Assembly: GCF_963678225.1 (NCBI RefSeq)
Contig: NZ_OY782763.1
Span: forward strand, 682,001-746,000
From: an uncultured Cohaesibacter sp.
Lineage (GTDB): Bacteria > Pseudomonadota > Alphaproteobacteria > Rhizobiales > Cohaesibacteraceae
Direction: 5' to 3'
DNA length: 64,000 nucleotides
Every line of letters begins with the position of its first letter. Position 1 is the stretch's first letter. Under the pieces are notes generated by a model. It made no database searches and was not told where the DNA came from. It worked only from the letters and a program-made list of their open reading frames with translations. The translations under genes and the position numbers were made by a program. Shown one piece after another: positions 60,109 through 64,000 of the stretch.

Positions 60109-62283
60109 CTAATTGTTGGTGGTGTAGGTCAAGGTGCATCCAACCAGATCAACCGTGCCCGAGGAAAAGTCTGAAACGGACATGGTGCTGGCGTCAGACG
60201 GATCTTTGAAGACGGCATAATTCTTCCCCATCCAGGCCCACATGATGAAGGCCCCCACAGGACCATCCGTGAAAAGAGCTTGCGCAAAAGCGTGCACGGC
60301 AACGGGAAAGGGTAGATTGATCCGCAAGGTGTCTGCAGCCACCAGACTGGACAGATTGATATCGTTGGTGAAGTTGAAATACACCGTCACCTGATCACCC
60401 ACCTTGCGCCACTGGATCGCCTTATCAGAAATTGCCACCGTGTGGCCGCTTTCATCGGAGAAGGACGGAACAAAAGCACCTTCCTGATAGCTGAACAAGT
60501 CCCCACCAAGGCCGAATTGCACTGTCTCAGGCAATGTTGCCGCCGGATCTTCTTCCCCTTGCTGTGTCGTAATCGTCCCCATGAAATCCAGACGTGACGG
60601 ATCATTGGCATCCTGCACCAGATCAGCAAGCAGATTTTCCTTTTTGTAATTAGACCGAAAATAGGCCGACCCGGCGGTTACATGCCCCAGCAAGCCTCCG
60701 GCCGTTGTGAACGTCCCCAATTTGAAAACAGTCTGATTGAGAATATAGGTCGAGATCAGCCGGTCAAAATACCAGTCCTGCCCTCTTTGATCAAAGAAAC
60801 GCAGTTGCGCCTCCCCCACCGGGGAGCGGTCCAAAAAGCCGGAGCTCTCCCACTGGCCGCCAGAAACCGAGTGCCACATATGGGCGATGCTGACGCCTTC
60901 ATTGCTATAAACTTCGCCATGCAACTTGCATTCGGAAAAGCGCCCGAGCGTGTGCCGATGCACCCCGACAGCAACGCCCGCATAATGCTCGATATGTGCA
61001 TTGCGGAACAGATAGTCGTTCCCCCCTACCCGCATATCCGGATCGCTGATATCAACAACACAGACCGCAAATTCCTGATCTACAATCTCCCCCGCAATGG
61101 CGTGGTCAATTTCGATCCTGTATGGATCGCGCACAGACCTGATCGTAACGATATCCACTTTGTCCGCAGAGGACGGGTTGGCCACCCAGATACGCAGTCC
61201 CACATGGGCGGGAGAAAAGCAGGCTCGATCGGCAACAAGCGTCTTGCCTCGTCCAGATGCAATGCGTGGCGCAGCGAAATAGCCTGAGACATCCTTCGCA
61301 TCCTGCAAAAAATCGGCAGAAACACGCACGCGCCGAGCATCACCAAATCCTGCGATTGCATATTTTGCCAGAACCCGCTGCCGCTGTTGCGCTTTAAAAA
61401 CACCGCGGCGCCCCAAATAGCCTGCGCTATTTAGAACAAAGTGTTTTCCCACATCTTCAGGATCGAATATGTCGGCATCTGCGGTGAGCGTGGTCCCCGA
61501 CAGGGTGAACAGGATACCGGACGTGTCCTTGTATTTAAAATCGACCCCACAACTCCAGCTTTCCAGATCCTGCACCCGCACATTGGCCAGACGCGCTGTG
61601 CGCAAAATGCTGTTGTTGAGCCGGTAAAAGCCAACATCGGTCAAAAAGCTGTTTCCCAATCGGCCAAAATGCATGCCCACCGGACTAATTGCATCATCAG
61701 GCTGATTATCATGCGGCTGAATGGAAAAGCCTGAAAATTGCACACTGGCCTTATTCTGCAGCAAGGCCATAACGCTTCTGGATGCATCGGAAAAATCGGG
61801 CCGGATGCGTGTCACCCGCTTGCCATCCCCAGCAAAGCCCCAGCGCGTCTGCAAGGCGCCACCAGACAGATCAAGCGTGTCTGTGGTGCGGTAATTGCCC
61901 GCTGGCAAACGCCCCATCAGTTCATTCTGTCTGAGATAAACAAGCCAGGCATTGAGCGCGCGCGTGTCATCATGCCGGTTGTCACTCAGCGCCCCAAAAT
62001 GATGCGGATAGGGCTCACCAAAAGGGGCCCACTTCGCCCCCATGCGGGACATGGCTGCCGTCCCCCGCGCGTCTCTTTGAAGCATGAGCTTGCCTACTGG
62101 CGTAGCGATGGAGATATAGGCTTTCTCTTTTGGAACCACCGCAGTTTCCAGATCCCGATGGGAATAATAGTCGCATCCACCGCTTGCAAACTGTCGTTTG
62201 AGATCACCAACAGCGCTTCCCCTCGCGCCACTACCGGCTTGGGACATGAGGTCTGAGTCAGAAAGAGATCGCGGATCGGTCAT
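60109..62283 (-). CDS. Tail-spike-like right-handed beta-helix protein
   Basis: 724 residues from the ATG at 62283 (GGGTGA upstream); an upstream extension to 62520 would run through a terminator-like hairpin and is rejected. No signal peptide. Near residue 95 it has FGALSDNRHDDTRALNAW, the typical start of pectate-lyase-3 / phage tailspike beta-helices, followed by LPAGNYRTTDTLDLSGG. Long beta ladders and a C-terminal beta domain (VTVYFNFTNDINLSSLVAAD) follow. This is the architecture of phage or GTA tail spikes and polysaccharide depolymerases. It lies outside the prophage and has no structural neighbours, so it may be a remnant or a GTA-associated receptor-binding gene. Confidence 0.7.
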   Translation of the reverse strand: MTDPRSLSDSDLMSQAGSGARGSAVGDLKRQFASGGCDYYSHRDLETAVVPKEKAYISIATPVGKLMLQRDARGTAAMSRMGAKWAPFGEPYPHHFGALSDNRHDDTRALNAWLVYLRQNELMGRLPAGNYRTTDTLDLSGGALQTRWGFAGDGKRVTRIRPDFSDASRSVMALLQNKASVQFSGFSIQPHDNQPDDAISPVGMHFGRLGNSFLTDVGFYRLNNSILRTARLANVRVQDLESWSCGVDFKYKDTSGILFTLSGTTLTADADIFDPEDVGKHFVLNSAGYLGRRGVFKAQQRQRVLAKYAIAGFGDARRVRVSADFLQDAKDVSGYFAAPRIASGRGKTLVADRACFSPAHVGLRIWVANPSSADKVDIVTIRSVRDPYRIEIDHAIAGEIVDQEFAVCVVDISDPDMRVGGNDYLFRNAHIEHYAGVAVGVHRHTLGRFSECKLHGEVYSNEGVSIAHMWHSVSGGQWESSGFLDRSPVGEAQLRFFDQRGQDWYFDRLISTYILNQTVFKLGTFTTAGGLLGHVTAGSAYFRSNYKKENLLADLVQDANDPSRLDFMGTITTQQGEEDPAATLPETVQFGLGGDLFSYQEGAFVPSFSDESGHTVAISDKAIQWRKVGDQVTVYFNFTNDINLSSLVAADTLRINLPFPVAVHAFAQALFTDGPVGAFIMWAWMGKNYAVFKDPSDASTMSVSDFSSGTVDLVGCTLTYTTNN

Positions 62284-62649
62284 GATTTCACCCGGCAAAC
62301 CATAGAAGGAAAGAAAGAAGCAGCGTTCGCTTTCCTGTCTATCACAGCAGCGCATGCCTTTGCCCATGAAATTTCGCACATTGATCAGGCCAGCGCGCGA
62401 AACCAGTGACAAGAACACGACCCAAGATGGTGCGTTCAGAGAGACCGCATACCCACACAGACGAAAATATTTCCCCATATTGGACTGCAATGAAAATAGG
62501 AAAACAAAGACTTTGCGCATTTAGCGTCATAGTGCGCAAAATTTTTTAATTCCAAGACCAACAACAAACAACGATATCTTGAGAGAAAAGTGCCCTTCAC
62601 CCTATTTTGGCTATCAACGAACACCACAATTTGAAGGGCACAAGACCTC
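62284..62649 (+). promoter_or_regulatory. Structured leader/promoter region of the sulfate transporter gene
   Basis: 366 bp without a gene. It contains an intrinsic-terminator-like hairpin on the + strand: TTTGCGCA (62512-62519) / TGCGCAAA (62533-62540) followed by ATTTTTT. A second perfect 10-bp inverted repeat GTGCCCTTCA (62590-62599) / TGAAGGGCAC (62632-62641) would bury the ribosome site GAAGGG ahead of the ATG. Together they look like a regulated mRNA leader. Confidence 0.55.
62512..62547 (+). terminator. Intrinsic terminator-like hairpin in the sbp leader
   Basis: Perfect 8-bp stem TTTGCGCA/TGCGCAAA, 13-nt loop, then ATTTTTT on the + strand. No + strand gene lies upstream within 3 kb except the phage and tRNA, so an attenuator role is more likely than end-of-operon. 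Confidence 0.6.
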
Positions 62650-63659
62650 ATGAGAAAAACACTTCTAGCCGCTGTTGGCGCCGCTTTCCTCCTCACGGCC
62701 CCCGCGTCCGCAAGCGAGAACGCTCCAAAAGAGATCCTAAACGTCTCCTACGACATTGCTCGTGAGCTCTATGCTGCGATCAACCCCAAGTTCCAGGCCT
62801 ATTGGAAAGACAAAACTGGTCAGGACATCGATATCAAACAGTCCCACGCTGGCTCCTCCAAACAGGCCCGCGCCATCATGCAGGGTCTCAAGGCCGATAT
62901 CGTAACCTTCAACCAGGTGCTCGATGTGCAGGTTCTGGCAGACCGTGGCGGCTTTGTTTCCAAAAGCTGGCAGCAGGATCTGCCAAACAACGCCAGCCCT
63001 TACTATTCCCTCCCTGCCTTCCTTGTGCGTGAAGGCAACCCGAAGGGTATCAAGGACTGGAGCGATCTGGTGCGCGATGATGTAAAGCTGGTCTTCCCGA
63101 ACCCCAAAACCTCCGGCAACGCCCGTTACACCTATCTGGCAGCCTATGCCTATGCTCTTGAGCAGAATGGTGGCGATGATGCCAAGCACGCGAATTTGTC
63201 GGCAAGCTGCTCAGCAATGTTGCCGTATTCGATACCGGCGGTCGTGGCGCTACCACCAGCTTCGTTGAACGAGAAATCGGCGATGTGCTGATCACCTTCG
63301 AAGCCGAAGTGGAAAATATCCGCGCCAAATATGGCGAAGATGAATATCAGCGCGTTGTGCCGTCCATCTCGCTTCTGGCCGAGTTCCCTGTGGCACTCGT
63401 AAAGAAGGTAGCCGAAAAGCGCGGCAGCGTTGACGTCTCCAAAGCCTACCTGGATTACCTCTACAGCGAAGAAGCACAGGACATCATTGCCTCCTTCAAC
63501 AACCGCGTTCACAACGAAACCGTGAAAGCGAAATATGCCGAGAACTTCCCTGAAGTCCGTCTGATCCGCGTAGAAGACGTGTTCGGCAGCTGGGACAAAG
63601 CCAACGAGACCCACTTCGCCGAAGGCGGTGTGCTTGATCAGGTTTTCACCGGCAATTGA
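62650..63659 (+). pseudogene. sbp: Sulfate ABC transporter substrate-binding protein, frameshifted
   Basis: Signal peptide [20 protein letters not shown](AS), then Sbp/CysP family text: [60 protein letters not shown]. At 63194/63195 one base is missing: inserting it restores [20 protein letters not shown] and the frame to 63659. The second frame carries the normal end ([40 protein letters not shown]). The rest is intact and well conserved, so either a very recent mutation or a sequencing error. The protein binds periplasmic sulfate for CysTWA. Confidence 0.85.
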
Positions 63660-63745
63660 TCCCGCCCAAAGAATGACAAACGCGGCTCGAGGCACCCCAC
63701 GCTTCGGGCCGCTGTTGTTACTTCCCCTCAAGACAGGCCAGTGAG

Positions 63746-64000
63746 ATGACACACCTAGATGCAGCGCCTCCCCGCACCTTCCTCAGTTCCTTTCGGCTCA
63801 AACGTCATATCATGCCCGGCTTCTCACTGACGCTGGGCACAAGTCTGCTGTTTGTCTGCCTGATCATCCTGCTGCCGCTCAGTGGTCTCTTCTGGCAAAT
63901 GAGCCAGTTGGGCCTTGCGGACTATTGGCGCATCATCTCCTCCGAGCGCACCTTGGCCTCTTTCCGCGTAACGATCAGCGCAGCGGCTTTTGCAACGCTC
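63746..64000 (+). CDS. cysT: Sulfate ABC transporter permease CysT, N-terminal part
   Basis: Open from the ATG at 63746 to the window edge (85 codons). MTHLDAAPPRTFLSSFRLKR leads into a first TM helix (LTLGTSLLFVCLIILLPLSG) and LADYWRIISSERTLASFRVT, the usual CysT N-terminus. Follows sbp by 86 bp in the standard order sbp-cysT-cysW-cysA. Confidence 0.88.
   Translation, partial: MTHLDAAPPRTFLSSFRLKRHIMPGFSLTLGTSLLFVCLIILLPLSGLFWQMSQLGLADYWRIISSERTLASFRVTISAAAFATL

Noticed and set aside
59938-60174. 78-codon + frame between the VOC and spike-like genes
   Set aside because: No ribosome site, overlaps the spike-like gene end, composition not coding-like.
62284-62520. N-terminal extension of the spike-like protein (start at 62520)
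   Set aside because: The extension has Phe/Cys/Arg-rich non-coding-like text and would begin within the terminator-like hairpin; the start at 62283 has a ribosome site.
63183-63300. Programmed frameshift in sbp
   Set aside because: No slippery heptamer or stimulatory structure at 63194; a single missing base explains the break better.

Overview
The window is chromosomal DNA of a flagellated Gram-negative bacterium, most likely an alphaproteobacterium (Hyphomicrobiales/Rhizobiales-like). Hints are the FliK/FlhB-like pair, a GapR-family (DUF2312) phage gene, a CcII-style phage control region and strong avoidance of TTA/CTA/TCA codons. I cannot name the genus from sequence alone.

Layout. (1) 1-8.2 kb: the end of an RTX exoprotein, a fliK-like gene with a small FlhB-C-like partner, a DUF2147 protein, then a surface-polysaccharide-like run (GlfT2-like glycosyltransferase, two unknowns, an SGNH-type protein) that becomes markedly AT-rich. 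(2) 8.26-8.50 kb: the 3' stub of an old integrase gene followed by the first 41 bp of a tRNA-Thr gene, which is the left attachment site of the next element. (3) 8.46-56.58 kb: a prophage of about 48 kb bounded by the 41-bp repeat. From the left it holds AT-rich cargo (TPR/alpha-beta hydrolase protein, unknown protein, double-domain glycosyltransferase, carbohydrate sulfotransferase); a strong terminator; a lysis block; a P2-type contractile tail (gpD, X, U, T, E/E', FII, FI, fibres, I, J, W, V); a lambda-type head (capsid E, decoration D, ClpP-like protease, portal, gpW, large and small terminase); a primase-helicase; an early leftward operon; Cro-like and CI-like regulators; two decayed IS5-type elements around an acetyltransferase gene; and a rightward early operon (GapR-like, SSB, Xis, Int) ending at an intact tRNA-Thr(UGU). 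(4) 56.6-64 kb: chromosomal genes tex, a VOC-family protein, a tail-spike-like beta-helix protein, and the start of a sulfate ABC transporter locus (sbp with a one-base frameshift, then cysT cut by the window end).

How it works together. The head, tail and lysis genes all run leftward from the control region, so lytic expression is probably one very long leftward transcript ending at the hairpin at 15561-15593. CI should hold down two promoters that share the same operator sequence, one at about 49.9 kb (leftward) and one at about 53.5 kb (rightward). The two are now 3.6 kb apart because the IS pair and acetyltransferase were inserted between cI and the right operator. At least five short transcription units on the opposite (+) strand are dropped into the leftward operons (17605, 18405, 23369-23931, 44693 and 45666). 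These look like lysogen-expressed 'moron' cassettes. The two next to the primase gene, a two-TM membrane protein and a 660-residue pentapeptide-repeat membrane protein, seem to have been inserted inside small phage genes, and are the best candidates for an undescribed accessory (possibly anti-phage) system.
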